Source: Diadema setosum (taxonomy: Eukaryota > Echinodermata > Echinoidea > Diadematoida > Diadematidae). From it: a DNA stretch of 64,000 bases. Each line of letters opens with the position of its first letter. The stretch's first letter is position 1. Of the stretch, positions 12,913-26,787 are shown piece after piece. The notes beneath the pieces were generated by a model. It was given only the letters and a program-made list of their open reading frames with translations, was not told the origin of the DNA and ran no database searches. Both the position numbers and the translations under genes were made by a program. The stretch lies in NCBI GenBank assembly GCA_033980235.1, contig CM067067.1, positions 5,584,289-5,648,288 on the forward strand. Direction: 5' to 3'.

Positions 12913-15052
12913 TATGGAACAGTCGGTCTTAAATTGGTCATGCAAGGAACACCTCCTTATCCGAATCTTACCACTTCACGTAAAACCATGGTTGTGATCA
13001 TCGCGGTCAACAATGGTAATCCAACCAACTTGACCAAGAACAGATTTCCCTGAACTATTTCAATCAGTAAGTCATATTTATATACTTGTAAGAACTCATT
13101 TATTTGCTGTCAGCTGTCGTCAACCACATTTTCATAAGATTCGGAATGCGTTACTATCCCATTTGGAGTGCATTCAAATCTACCAGGCCTACACTATAAA
13201 CACTGGTATCGTAATTTCTTTGCGGCTGTAGATAGAGACGAGTTTTAGTGGCGTCATCCTTCTTTCTCAAACTCTTCAATTTCTAACACTTAGGGCCTAC
13301 TTTACACTTGGGATTTATAGCTGCATTTTTTTTTATTACACGAAGTGGGTGAGACTTTTTACCCTAGTATGTTAATCCGATTCTAAACAGTGACGTTGAT
13401 AAAATGTGCAAGATATATTACACTGGTACGCAGATCAAGGAAGAAGTGTTAAAAAAGATATCAAAGTCTGAAGGAAAACGAATGGTGATAGAAATGTTTG
13501 TTCCGCTCCATACAACGGGGCTAATTAAAGACTCCCGAGGCAGTCGTAGATATTGCATGGAGGAATTTCCATATTGGAGAATAGCTATCAAAATCTGTTT
13601 CCTTGATAACGGCATTAAAACGGCGATTCGCTTTTCTCGAAGACGGGCAAGCGACGAGGGTATGATTTAGTGCCGCAATCGACGCGTAGTGCATGCAAAT
13701 TGTGTGCGTCGCGTCCGCGCGTTCAGCGCACATAACCATCATTGTTCCGTGACGACTTTTCGCCGCGTTTTCACGGAGGATGTTAGCAGGCGCGAACGGT
13801 CCCGCTGCGCTCATCAAGTGTGCAATAATTTGCAAAAGATCCTCGTAATTTCTGTCATTCTCTTTCGCAGCCGCGAAAATTGAGCCTTATATTCCGTTTC
13901 TCGTTTGTCATGGATTTCGATGGTGAAAGGAAATCCTGCTCTTAACACTAAAACAGGGAAACCCTACAGCGACAAAATTATTCCTAAGCATGTTCAACGA
14001 CCGGATGGAAAACAAGTACTAAATTATGCAGTTTTCTACTCTTTGAGTTTTGATTTATTCGTCATTTTCAAACTTCTCTTTTATACAAGCTTTACATCGC
14101 TTTCATTATACCTAAAAGTTTTGATCATTTGAATTATGATCAGTGCGATTTATTTCAGATGCACATAAAGTCATATAGAGGAATAAAGACACATTTGTTT
14201 TCCGCCTTTTTTTTTTTTTTTGCAGTCAGCTGCAGTGTCATTATTTCGTTGCTATGGACATTTTTTTCTTTTATTCACTTTTATAGTGCTCATTAAAGAA
14301 CAGAAAAGGAAGGAAATCGAAGGGAAAGCAAACGACTAGAAAGAAACTAGAATTAAACACAATAAACAAAATCTGACGAAAGATGTGTTGTATTTATAGG
14401 GAGATTGTGTAAGAGAGGGAGCATTGAAAAAAAACAAAACACACCCAGCAATCAAGAGTCAATTATTGATACATTGATTACCAGCTGTCACAGTGAAGTT
14501 GCCGATCGCTTGTGATAGACGTAAGAGAGATCGTTATCTGTCAATTCTTGAAGAAAGAGAAAGGAAGCCATTAAACTAAATCCCATTACTCATTCGCCAC
14601 GCCAAATCAGGTATCGCCAAAAGGACATGTGGTGTTAAACGAAAACAAAGCTTCTCTGTGAATCGATTCATTCTTTCTCCCACATTGTCTTCTTGCAATA
14701 TGCAATATCACTGTCGTATGTATCAAACATTGATGGATTAAACGTGGAATTAGTCAATATATACGTTCGGGCCAACAAAATAGACACAACAATCCAACAA
14801 AGGGCACCCCTGCTGACTGGTATGCAACCTTTTTTTCTTTTCATTTTTTTGTTTGCTTGTCACAGTGCTGTCGACTTGACGGTGAGCTATCATTAATTTT
14901 ACTCCAAATGGTGCATGTTTAGAGTGTTTAGCCTTTTTGATGGTTTTTAGAGGCATTTCTCTTTGTGAGACGATTGTAAAGGCGGTCGAGCTCAAGTCTC
15001 ACGTCTAATCGGGTCGGTATATCAAGTCTGCTGTCAAAAGCTGGACATGAAC
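12913..15052. other. Intergenic stretch, no gene recognised
   Basis: Short open frames (for example 13404-13670 and 13905-14132) lack splice context and family resemblance. T-runs lie near 14208-14221. Confidence 0.5.
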
Positions 15053-15180
15053 AAAAGAAAGAAAGAAAGAAAGAAAGAAGGAAAGAAAGAAAGAAGGGAC
15101 AGACACAGAGAGGAAGAGAAGGAGAGATAGGGAGAGACAGAAAGACAAACAAACAGACAGACAGACATACAAAGAGAAAA
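15053..15180 (+). repeat. (GAAA)n and purine-rich tract
   Basis: GAAA units grade into GAGA and GACA units over about 125 bases, almost all purine at the left end. Confidence 0.9.
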
Positions 15181-16541
15181 ATATCGCCGATCGCGGTTCA
15201 GCGACCGTCTGCATGTCGTGGAGGAGCGCGCCAAAGTCTCATAAGTTAAAACAGTCCCCTTTATAATATGACACAATGGACCAGGCCTACCTGTATTGCT
15301 ATTGAACCATTCATTTTTTTTTTTGTCGATACTCTCTCAATGGTATAATAATAGATTATGAGAATATATGACGGACCACTTCTCTCTTTTGCTCCCTGTT
15401 CCTGATTCCACTTTTTCTGTTCCGCCGTTCAGTGAATGCTGACTATTCGCCTTCCCCCTTGCAACTGTCGCCGCGGATTTGGGTCGCCAAAAGGGACGAT
15501 ATTCTGCCCGCAGGATGTATGGTCGAGATTTCTTTGAGAGTTCCCCGCGCGCAACGTGGCGAGGTCTTTGGCCGAACTTGGGCTCTTCCGTATTCTTTAC
15601 CCGATTAGATTGACACATAATAAGGGGAAACTGAAAATATCCACGAGCGTTTCCAAAAGCTCACTTCGCTGAGCTCCAATAATACTTGGCCAGCTTTCCT
15701 TATTCGGCGCGTAACGCAAACGATGAACAGCTACCTATATCTGAGAAACAGCCGTGCACCCGTCTTGCATACATAGCCAAAGGGTGTGTTTGATTATCCC
15801 GTTGTGTTCACAAGCCGCAAAATATTTTCTCCGATATTAGGAATAATGCCCACCATAAGTCATCCCTCATTATCAAAGTAGCCTGTAGAGGTAGACGTAA
15901 ACTACAGAGCAAAACATTTTCAGAATGCATACAGCCATGCTATAGAATTATTTAATGATGTTCTCACCCATGTATGTCAATATTCCAAGATCAATAATTA
16001 TAGGATCCAATCCGGTGTCCCCTGTACAATCATGTAGACCTATTAACGGATGAATTCAATAGGTACTTAAATGCCGGGTTCAATCCTGTTTATATATATA
16101 TACACACACAAGAAGCTGATCATTTCTTTTAATTATGATGGTTATCTTGACGCTCCTGAAGTATATGCAATGACAGTGCTTAAGATTATCATTTAGATAA
16201 TGGTTTCTAGGCGAGAGCAAATAATAGTATTATTTACTGGACGGTAAATTCACGGTCAACATTTTGAATTCGTAATACTTTACGAATTTTAATAATTTTT
16301 TTAAATGATATTGAATAATCACAATATAAGGTCTTACTCATTCAAGATATAGCCTGGGTCTAGTCACAGGTCAAAAAGAGGGCATGAGTATCATCTTACC
16401 CAAGTATTACAGTACTAGGTAACCACTTCTAGACCTGGGTCAAGGCATGTAATTAGGCCTATAATAACTATGAATTGTTATATCATGCCAGTTGGGGATT
16501 TATCTTGGTTTGTTGATTGCCAGTCAACGGTATCAGAATAG

Positions 16542-16544
<3 letters not shown>
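15181..16544. other. Intergenic stretch, no gene recognised
   Basis: The largest frame (15337-15618, minus) is not recognisable. The left partner of a short duplicated segment lies at about 16506-16545. Confidence 0.5.

Positions 16545-16601
<57 letters not shown>
16545..16601 (+). repeat. (TG)n microsatellite
   Basis: About 28 uninterrupted TG units. Confidence 0.97.
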
Positions 16602-16603
<2 letters not shown>

Positions 16604-18120
16604 TATTTATTTCATTTCTTCCGTGATTATTTGTATTGTCTGGCTATTATATTCCTCTACTAAGCTTTGATCCTTTTTTCGCTCATGAGAAAGCCTTTTA
16701 TTGGGTCCCCAATTCCATCGTAATTATCAGCTTGTTCTTGTACTACAGATCATGACTACTTTTCTTTTTTCATTTTCAGTTCATGAAAAGAATACTGCGT
16801 TTCCTTTTGTTTGTTTGTTTATTTTGTTCTTGTGCATATCAATTTGTTATACATGCCTGTGAAAAACGTATTTTTTCTATTGCTGATGGAAATGAAATCA
16901 ATTCAGTTCAAATACATCGTCGTCACACCATGCCAGTTAGCGATTCATTTCATTCATGTTTTGATTTATTGTATAAAAAAAGTGATCTGCATTAATTTCG
17001 CTTGAATATGCAAAAGTCAAAATGTACTATAATTTTTCCATATGCAAGTGTCATATTGTATTGTATACTTTTGTCGGAAATGAAATAAAATGAAATGAAT
17101 GAATGGATCTTATCATATTCTGTATATGGTTGGTTGATTGCCAGTCGATAATAGAATAGACATGGTCACTGATAGTGGACCAGTTTTTGTTGTTCTCCTA
17201 TGAGCAGAACATCCTGTAGCAGTCTTCCATGGGATGAATATTTGGTATAAGCAAACGCCATACGACCAAACAGCAGAATAATTACATTATTTTTAGCATC
17301 CTCGATCTAAATGAATTCGATACAATATTCATGCAACGCTTTAAAAAGGCAGCAATAGTAAGCGACTAATGATGCTTCCTTGAATATTCTAATTCAGGGA
17401 AGCACCGCGCAATAAAGTGACTAAAATGTACGCGTCGGGCTTTATGGTGATGATACGAAAAAACTGGCTACCGCCAATGAGTTATAGGCTGAAGATCATA
17501 ATGCGCTTTGACAAAAAAAAAAAGAAGCATAATAGTTTAACATATGATAACTTTTGTTCTCAGTTTTGAAATGTGTTTTTGTTTTTTGATATTTTTTTTG
17601 GGGGGGATGTAGGCCTATAGAAGTGCCTCTAAACTTATAATCTCCGTCAAAAACATTTCAAAAAAAAAAAAAACATCTCTCGGAAGGAACATTTTTTGTC
17701 TCTTCCCTAATAACCTATCAGTCATCATCCATATTATAACACTGATGCCATGGCGCATCCGCGGAGCTCATGAGCTAAATCGACATCCTCATGTAACATG
17801 AAGCTTGATACGTATACGTTGTGCTCTATCTGTCAATAATCAACTCTTTACTTCGCTCACCTCAGCCCCATGTGGTCTTTCGTAAGTACACAAAAACGAA
17901 TGCATGTAAATGACTTAAGTTTTATAAATACAGGGATCTATGCAACAGTTATCACAGAATCAGAATGTAAGCGATTAAATGCCTGATGATTAGAATGATA
18001 GTTAATAAGGTTTAAAGATATTTTTTATCATTGTTATACAACTACAACTATTACTATTATCATATGTTATCATTGATATTATCAATAATAACATTATCAT
18101 GATCACTACTATAATACTAT
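16602..18120. other. Intergenic stretch, no gene recognised
   Basis: It holds the second copy of the GTTGATTGCCAGTC...AATAGACATG segment (17128-17164) and scattered A/T runs. No coding signal was seen. Confidence 0.5.
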
Positions 18121-18161
18121 AGTCGTCGTCGTCGTAGTTTTAGTAGAAGTAGTAGTAGTGT

Positions 18162-18221
<60 letters not shown>

Positions 18222-18222
18222 C

Positions 18223-18259
<37 letters not shown>

Positions 18260-18292
18260 TAGTAGCAGTGCATGGTAGCAGTGATAGTAGTA
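18121..18292 (+). repeat. (TAG)n trinucleotide microsatellite
   Basis: A long AGT/TAG array with a few GTC and GCA interruptions. On the minus strand it reads as a poly-leucine frame, which is an artefact of the repeat. Confidence 0.95.
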
Positions 18293-18328
18293 TTTTACTA
18301 TTAGTATTTATATCATATTTAGCGTTAG

Positions 18329-18359
18329 CATCATCATCATCATCATCATCGCCATCAGC
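18329..18359 (+). repeat. (ATC)n microsatellite
   Basis: About eight ATC units just downstream of the TAG array. Confidence 0.9.
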
Positions 18360-20409
18360 CATCTTCTTTAATTTGCTACTTTTCGGCGTGTTTTCCTGTA
18401 CATTGTTGCAAAAAAGATACCACATTCCCCGGACCTATATTATTGTCAGTAAACACCTTCAGGATTCTAGCCCGTCTCACTTTCAAACAGAAGCATCCTG
18501 AAGGTACACTTTTTGTCTGCTTGTTGTTTATTGTTTGTTTTTCTCCTGCGTGTAAACGTCATCCTCAGTCGTCTGTAACGATCCTATAAAAAAAAATAAA
18601 GGCTTGTCTAGTTCAGCAGAGCAAGGGGAGAAGATGTCGTTCATTTTTCCCCAAACGAAGGTCAATTTGAGTTTACCTTCGCTTCGGTCGTTGCACTTAC
18701 CTCTGAAAGGCTCATGACATTCGGAGCAAAGTCGGCTTCTGTCTACTCTTCTACTTCTCTTTGTCATCTTTGTGATGAGCTCGACCTATATCTTGTCAGA
18801 AAAGGAAGAAAAAGGTTTAATCCGTGTTGATGGCGAATCTTCATTAGCTCACACACCCTCAGGTGCAATTAAAAGGAGTTTTGGAGGAAGTAACGAGCGT
18901 TGGCAACGACGAACTTGGCTCATGAGGTAAATTGGGGAGTAACGAGAATATGAGTGACAATGCCAAGGAGCAGCGAAATTATTGAGAGAACGGTTGGTGA
19001 GTGTTACCTCAATTTGCTACTACAATAAAACCGAAGAAAAGTGCCAACAGAAGAACATCGTCTTCTGTAATGTCTCATGAATGGCAAAATATGACTGTAG
19101 TTCAACGAATTGGGAGTCTCTTTCGTATAAAGCCATAGATTCAGAATACTCTCGGCAAGAAAGCCTAGTGCTTGTATTTTGCCACGTTCTTTGTATTGAA
19201 GAAATGACTATGTTTCACCCCAGATTTCTCTGCTAAATCCATGTTGCAAACGACTGCTGCCCCGGGAACTTAACATTGTCTGATGAGTGCATGGGAACGT
19301 AGCGACTTCGCCATTTATCAGGACACTCGTACATCTTAATAACCGGCCCAAGAGATAAGAATGAATTCAAAGGGAAAGGGAAGGGAGAGGGGAAAAGGTG
19401 AGAAGGATTCCAAGCAGCTTCAAGGGTCCTTGGGGGACAAGTAGCTGTGGTAATTGCAAAACCAACAAAATTATTGCCGCTAACCCAAGAACTTCACGTT
19501 ACTGTGTCGAAGGAACTGCAGAAGATTAATAGCTCACAAGACAACTTACAATTATAGCAGTCTGGAACTAAGTACATTACTATTGAAGTCGTAAAATTGA
19601 CCTCTTGTCTTCACTCTTGCTCATTTCTGATCGTTCATGCATTCACAGAAGAATGATTGTCGCCTGGTACACGTTGATTTATCACGAATGCTTGGCAGGA
19701 ATGTTTCTTAAGATAGCCTTACTTTCCTTCAGCGCTTAATGATCATTTCAGGTTTTTTCCCCCTCAGAATGTCTCCGTGATCAGTGGTTATGAGTCGCAC
19801 GATGAATTATATCAGGGCTTGTATCGTAAAGTTCATCTTTAGTGTGAGTCATCCCCAGAATAATCCATTGAGTTGCAAGAAACTCATCGTTTCGTCTTGG
19901 GATGTGTCATTGCTGTTGCGCTGAATTAGCCTTGTGATCGTTTTGGAGAATGCTTAACATAAATGTTCCCACAATATATAACTTAACTCTATCCTCCTCT
20001 ATTCATTCAGGAACAAATCTCGTGAAAATTTGTTTAGAGCATTTTCTATCACGTGAGGGTCAAAAGTGTACGACTGCAACTCCTTTTTTTTTTTAAAATC
20101 TAACATGGTTTTCCTTCAACTCATTGGAAACGTAGGACTATTTGAAGACAAAGTGCGCATTAAATTCTCACATAATGACGTCAGGCATACTAGGAACAAC
20201 TGCAATGACTATTCACTTCCATCTCAGGATTAGTTTTCCTGTTTGTTTGCTGTTGCTGTTTTTTCCTCTCTCTTAAAGCACTTCACAGAATATTCCCAGC
20301 TTCGAAAAAACCGGTAAAGAGAACACTCGAGAGCATTTGTATCCAAATAAAGCAATGCTATACCTTATTGGGCATGAGTATAATGCTTGTCAGTGCGATA
20401 AAGTGTGTT

Positions 20410-20411
<2 letters not shown>
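18360..20411. other. Intergenic stretch, nothing recognised
   Basis: No gene, RNA gene or inverted-repeat element was recognised. Confidence 0.5.
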
Positions 20412-20465
<54 letters not shown>

Positions 20466-20503
20466 TGCGTGTGTGCGTGTGTGCGCGCGCACGGGGGGGG
20501 GGT
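20412..20503 (+). repeat. (TG)n(CG)n then G-run
   Basis: About 25 TG units pass into TGCG and CG steps and end in a ten-base G-run. Confidence 0.95.
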
Positions 20504-22219
20504 GGTGACCAATTTAGATCAAAGAGAGTGATCACTAAATCCATAACGAACCTTTAGTGGTGAAATAACTATTTTCATAAAAGGTCTTACTTCGTCCTGC
20601 GCTTTAAATCGAGGAACAGCGGAGAAATATGAGCGAGTTGAACGTGTGGGCGTATGTGTGTATGGTGCTATTGTTACAGCATTTTCATGTTTGATTGTAG
20701 AAATGTATCGTTCTGTAATGGATTTTCCCATAGCAAATGCATTCTGCCAAGAGAGAGTGTCGGAATAATTTCATTATTTTTCGCCAAAGTTTTTGGAGTG
20801 TTTGTTTCTTTGCTCCCCCCGCCTTGTATTGCTCCATCTGAGAAAGTACGATACAGAGTGACCCGGGGCGGGGTTTAAGCGGCACTGTGTAACCGATTCC
20901 CGATCGCAGAGCTTACAGAAGGTGCGCAAACAATAGCAGGGAGAAATCTATCGCACGCCAAGAAGTCAAGTTTGTGGGATTAAACGGTTTGCCTACACCC
21001 CCGACTTGCCCTCGGCTCGGGATCCATTACAAAGGGAACTCCGCGATTGAGAGGGAGGGATTGGGTGCCAATAATATGGAAGGAGGGGGGAGAGGCGGCG
21101 GCTAGGAAGGGGGGTGGGCTCACAAAAGAGGACCATGCATTTTGGGGGGTGAGAAAAGTGGGAGGAGGAAGATGCCTAATATTGAAAATGTCAGAAAAGC
21201 TGAACATAATGAGAAACCAAGGTGGTATGTTGATCGTATAATGTTGGTCCCAGGTTCGTGAGAATTAAACGATTAAAATTGTCCTGACAGCAGCTCGTGA
21301 GGTATCGCTATATACAGCAGCAGTTCTTGGAAAGAAAAAGAAGAACAGATGCAGTGAGTTCTGAGAGAAAAAAACAGAGACAGAGAGCGAGATATTTTGT
21401 TTCATAACAGATAGACAAGGAAAGGAATCTACAACAAACTTTTGCAATTACTTTCTAAAGCCTAAATGCTGACATCGGGGTTTCTCGTATGGATTATCTA
21501 TCGGTATCAAACTAATTTTTGATTGACACAAGCTATAGCGCTGAGGAGGTAGCTCACCTTTCTGAGCAAGAACGGGCAGGTAGGTGACGCAGACACTTCA
21601 AAGGCATTAATCGCGTCTTCTTCAGTTTGCTTGATTTATTTTTTTTTTGTATCGTCTATACACTAAAATTTATAACCGCTAGCATGCATATGTACAATTT
21701 CTTCACGTATGTGCCCCGATCCTATACACCAACAACGAGGAAGGACCATTTCGGCTCACTTACAGCTCGCTATTAAGAAAAGAAAAGGATCAATAGCCAC
21801 TCCGAAACTCACCATAAGAGTTCGCTTAATTCCGGAGGCGGAAAAAAGTGATCCGCCCATTGTAAGGTGTTAATGAATAGGGAGTGACGATGAAGAAGGC
21901 GCAAGGGATATGCCCGACACAAATCTCCTGCTTTTCTTCCTTACAAACTCGCTCTCATTTGTTCTTTCTCCTTCGCTTCTATTCTCCTCTTTACTCGGCA
22001 CCTTTTCAGTCTGTTGGTGACGTGAGACGCCGCTGTGAAAATAGGTGTATAGATTTCAAGGGTTTCGCTTTTAAGAGATGGCGTTTGATTGTTGATGTTG
22101 GTTTTGGGTTCCGATTGAGTAGGAGGACCGCGCGGCTCAAGAAAATGTGCGCGCAGACCCCAGTTGACATGTGTGACGACCAATCCTTTCAGTGGAACAT
22201 TGTATTCACCTTGTTTTTA
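20504..22219. other. Intergenic stretch, no gene recognised
   Basis: A purine-rich, G-rich segment lies at about 21048-21175. The open frames in it are composition artefacts. Confidence 0.5.
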
Positions 22220-22267
22220 TGTGTGTGTCTGTTTGTGTCTGTCTGTCTGTGTGTGTGTCTGTGTGTC
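22220..22267 (+). repeat. (TG)/(TCTG)n microsatellite
   Basis: TG units are mixed with TCTG units. Confidence 0.9.
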
Positions 22268-22705
22268 GTACTGTGATGTACACTTGTGAATGTTGTAACT
22301 TTTATTGTGGGTATTTGAGAAGGGCCTCGTTGCATCGGTGGCAGTATAGCTTTATATCAATTCAAATTCTATTAACACATTTATTTAGAAATGAAACAGA
22401 TGTTGGAGTGTCGTCTACTAGCATTTCGTTTTGTTGTTATTGTTATTATTATTTTTTGCTGTTGTTTTGGTAATCGTTGGTGTACATGGAATTTATTTTT
22501 AGCAAGACGGACTAACACTACCCAAATAAGTGACACCATCGAGCTAGTAACACTTGGCAAATACACTTCGTATCTAAATCCCAAAGATATCATAACAGGG
22601 AATATGGTATTCAAAGGATCGCCAAGAAAAAAAAAAAAACCCGAGTAAAAAATTCGAGTTGATTAGTTTCCTAGGTATGACCTTTGTCTGCGACATTTGC
22701 GTTTA

Positions 22706-22900
22706 GTAGCAACGGTGGTCCAGTAGGTAAAACCACGAACTTTCATTTACGGGGTCCCTGCTTCGAGCCTCCTTATTGCAGTGGTTTTTCGCGCCCATAG
22801 GCAATGCACTTAGTTCGTCTTTATTGTTAAGTCCTTTGGATGGTACTTACGCCGATGATAGATTGGTTTCTTGATATATAAGCATCAAATAAATCATAAA
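22706..22900 (+). mobile_element. tRNA-derived SINE-like element
   Basis: A pol III A-box-like TGGTCCAGTAGG (about 22716) and a degenerate B-box-like GCTTCGAGCCT (about 22760) are spaced as in a tRNA. A body follows with CATAGGCAATGCACTTAG and AAGTCCTTTGGATGGTACTT, strings of the kind common in invertebrate tRNA-SINEs. The 3' end is A/T-rich (about 22880-22900). The copy is diverged and unlikely to be active. Family assignment is from memory. Confidence 0.6.
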
Positions 22901-23087
22901 TCTGAAACGATTTCGAATACTACCACTGCACTCATTCGTATGGGGCCACAGATTTGGCATTGTTAATTATGGTGATTGTATATAGTTTACTTATCAAAGC
23001 GCTATAGAATGAAAATACCAAGTCTGTTGTGGGTTCATTATTTTCTATTATTAGGCTCGTGGTATCATGTCAAGCAAGTTCATGACT

Positions 23088-23089
<2 letters not shown>
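22901..23089. other. Short spacer
   Basis: Nothing recognised. Confidence 0.4.
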
Positions 23090-23127
<38 letters not shown>

Positions 23128-23128
23128 A

Positions 23129-23160
<32 letters not shown>

Positions 23161-23167
23161 TACACAC
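23090..23167 (+). repeat. (CA)n microsatellite
   Basis: CA units with occasional TA interruptions. Confidence 0.95.
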
Positions 23168-24423
23168 TTTTTTGTTTATTATATCCTTTATTTGAATTTC
23201 AATCGATATCAGACCCATGTTTACGATGAAATTGATATGAACAAAAATAAGCAGCTGTATAGATATATTCTTCTCTCTTGTGCTGCTAAATCATATTTTT
23301 TAGAACATACAGTACAATATTTTTTTTTTTTACAAATCACACACACACACTCACACAAAGTTAAGTTTTGCTTAAGCATTACACCTTATCAAAACATTAA
23401 TGGATAGTTTTGTGGCGTTTCTTGAAAATTACAAAAAAAAAAACCTGCACAAGAAGTATATCATATACATAAACCTTTTCCAAAATACGTGAATGGTCTA
23501 TTGATTATAGGACCCTACTTGCGGGAACCTCTTCCCTCATATTCTATATTATCACATGTCAGTACCGTTTTCTCTTTACATTATCTCCCATGAGATAGAA
23601 ACCATACCGGAATTAACCACGATGTAGTGGTTTTTGTTTGTTACTTTGATTTAGCAAGAGGCGCCATTAACACAGAAAGTTACGATTCGCACCATTAAAA
23701 GGTACATGCCATCGACATGTGCTTTATGTGTATGTATTTTTGTCTGCGAGTTCATGAATATGTCTTATCGTATTTCCTATATAGTATATTATGGTTAATG
23801 ATCGTGTGTCCCTTTGCAACCCTGAAAATTAGATCCCTTTCCTAATCTAGTATATTGTCGAGGTAGGAAACATTCAAAATCTTCAAACAACACATAGGAA
23901 ACATTATTATAGATTTCCAGTGAATGTATTGATTCAGACCCGGAAAAATTCCAACCATTATTCTCGGTACATAAAATGGGAAAGTATTCTCAAGTGACAT
24001 AGGGTTAGTTTATCATTTCTTTCTCTCTTTTTTTTTTTTTTTTTTGGGGGGGGGGGTAAAATATAAGATGCATTTTCGTAAAATTTTACACGCCATCTTG
24101 GGAGGCCTTATTCTTAAACCATGCAACATTTCGTGACGTTTGCAAGAGGGATATACGACCTTTAAAGGTGGTTGTTCAAACTAACTGCTATTTCGTCTTG
24201 TGATTTCAAGTTGAGCGTTTTTCAATTCTTCGTCATTAAATGGCGCCGGAATATGAAAAGTTTCAGTATCTCTCTCAGAAAACGAAATGATTACAATTAG
24301 TGATTTTTATATGGTTTAATTTTCTGCCGATACGGTTGTAAGTGCACGAGCAAAAGAGATGGAGATTATATTGTTAGCATGGAGTACTTAGAAATTCTTA
24401 CAAATCACATGTATATACAAACC
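23168..24423. other. Intergenic stretch, no gene recognised
   Basis: A T-run followed immediately by an 11-base G-run lies at 24028-24056. No coding signal was seen. Confidence 0.5.
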
Positions 24424-24439
24424 ATATGTATATGTATAC

Positions 24440-24501
<62 letters not shown>
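24424..24501. repeat. (TA)n microsatellite
   Basis: About 30 TA units with TATG/TACG steps at the left edge. Confidence 0.95.
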
Positions 24502-24503
<2 letters not shown>

Positions 24504-26665
24504 TGTATAATGTGTGTGTATGTATGTACGACCTTACGCAAGTTACCCTCAGTTGGATATGATTTTGTACAGGCGAAGAGATAATTGTCCTGATCATTTT
24601 TCTATTCGCCTGTCTATCTGTTGTCAGGTCTATGGAGTAATCAAGACAGTCTAGATGCACCATAGCCTGTTCTTTTTAGTATTCACTCCCGAAAGTGTGG
24701 ACAAATAGTATTTTGAGGAGCTCCAAGAGCCTCCGGTGGAAAGTTGACATATAAAGAGTGTCGATTATGAACAACTGCAGACGACTTTTAAGACTGACCA
24801 AACAGAGACACGACCACCAATCCCACCCACTCCATAATGCAGAATATGATGATTTTTCAGCAGTTACTTGATCTTTGCCATCGGCTTTTTCTAACCTATT
24901 CATTATTTTCTCTCATTCTCCTCGATTTCATTATTTTTATCCGGCCCTTTCGTCAGCTCTCCGCCATGCATCTAACGGAGCAGTGAAAGTGATACGACTA
25001 CGATCAAATTCTGAGCACCAAACCTTACAGGCGTGAAATGTCCAGATCTGGCAAGTATACATACGGCCCGGCTGTACCGCCTCCACTAACCACGGCGTGG
25101 CTCGCCAGAGGCTCTTCAAGACAGTGATACTGGGTATTGTGCGTGCTTGGGCATATTGCCTAAGCTTTGCGAGTCCGAGTGGTCAATGGTCCCATGGTGT
25201 TTTTTATCGCAATTATTGGGTATAATTGGTACAAATCGGTCATTATATACCACGGGTCTCGTGCCGAGGTATACTCGCTACTCGGTGTGTTTCGTCTGCT
25301 CGTTGTTGTTGTTTTTAATATTAATGCTATTATTATTTCAAGCTATAGAACCGGAGTGGGAGTTTCTGTGGGAGTGTGCTAATTGTCTCCCGTTCAAACG
25401 AGTCCATTGAATGATATGGAATTGGGATGTGAAATGATACGATCATTTTTAGCAAAAGACGCAGGGTCATCGCGCAGAATGTTGATGCCCAGGGCATGTC
25501 GCACAGAAATCAAACACTTCCACACACGAGACAAACAAGAGCAGATGTTTCCGTCAAGTAAAGTGGCGATTATAACCCTAAAGTATATATGAAATACAAC
25601 GACAAAAGAAAAGAGAAAGGTATCTGCAAGGTTTTGGAATACCAAATATAAACAAAAAGTATCATAAGAAAAGATATATGTATGTAAGACAGATACGGCG
25701 GAGTGATGACGTCACCTCGGTAAAGGAAAGAAGATCGTGTTATATTTTGCTCTGGTCTCCGCCAAATATCACAATACATAGTCTCATGATGCAATAACAA
25801 AGAGAGAAACGAATAATCACTATACCTTACATGATTATCTATAGCAAACGAAGTCTCATCCGGTCTGTATATAATGAAATAGTTTAGGGGGTAGATTACT
25901 TTACTGAGATAAAGAAACACCATCCGGCGAGTTTGTTTGTTTGTTTTCTCTGTTTGGCATTTTCAATACTTGATCATGATGCTTTGTATCAAAATTATGC
26001 GTGTATCACATTATTATGCATGTTCGTGTGTGTTTGTGAGTGTGTGCGCGCACCTATTTATGTATTCCGTTTGATCATATACAAAGGGCGAGAGAGACGG
26101 GAGATGCTGTATGTGAGAGGTGCCAAGATGGCGGTCACAGACAATACAGTGGAGACTTTCTGTAAGGTTTCAAACACATGCCATCTGGATGCATACAGTT
26201 AAGCGTCGACATGCCGCAGTGCTTCTATTCATTTACCTGCAAGCGGTATATCAGAGTTGAGTTCGCCCCGCCACACGGGTAGACCCTTTCCCCCAATCAA
26301 CGTCTGACACTTCCCCGGCTTCCACCTTTTGAAATGCGTCCCGCCCTTCCAGATTCGAGGAGCGATCAGCGCACCGGCTCTTCGATTTCTCCTTCTCGAG
26401 AAAAGAGGAAGAAAACAATGCGCCGAAAGTTATACCCGCCCCTGTTATCAACCGAACACATAGCGTGAAATTCAGCGCTTACATTTCCAATCCAAACGGT
26501 AATTACCGCTGGCCTTTGTCCCCTTTCTGAGGAGATAATTTGACTCAGGAACATGTTGTTGCATCCTTTCACCACGACTTTCTTTGAGCGTATTCTTTGT
26601 TGGCGCGTTTCTTGAAGACACCAATTATACGCGAAAGGACCAAGTGTTACAAAGATTATGAACAT
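24502..26665. other. Intergenic stretch, no gene recognised
   Basis: Only short frames with no family resemblance or splice context. Confidence 0.5.
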
Positions 26666-26787
26666 GTAAGAAAGACGGATTGAGAGAGAAAAAGAAAGGT
26701 AGGGGGAGACAGAAAAGAGACAAAAAGAGGAAGGGAGAGAGAGAGAGAGAGAGAGGGAGAGTGGGTTGGGTTGTGGAGAGGGGGAGA
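26666..26787 (+). repeat. Purine-rich tract with (GA)n
   Basis: Almost pure A/G DNA including about ten GA units. Confidence 0.85.

Noticed and set aside
16060..16100. GGGTTCAATCCTG, a good pol III B-box match
   Set aside because: No A-box at tRNA spacing and no cloverleaf could be built around it, so not called a tRNA.
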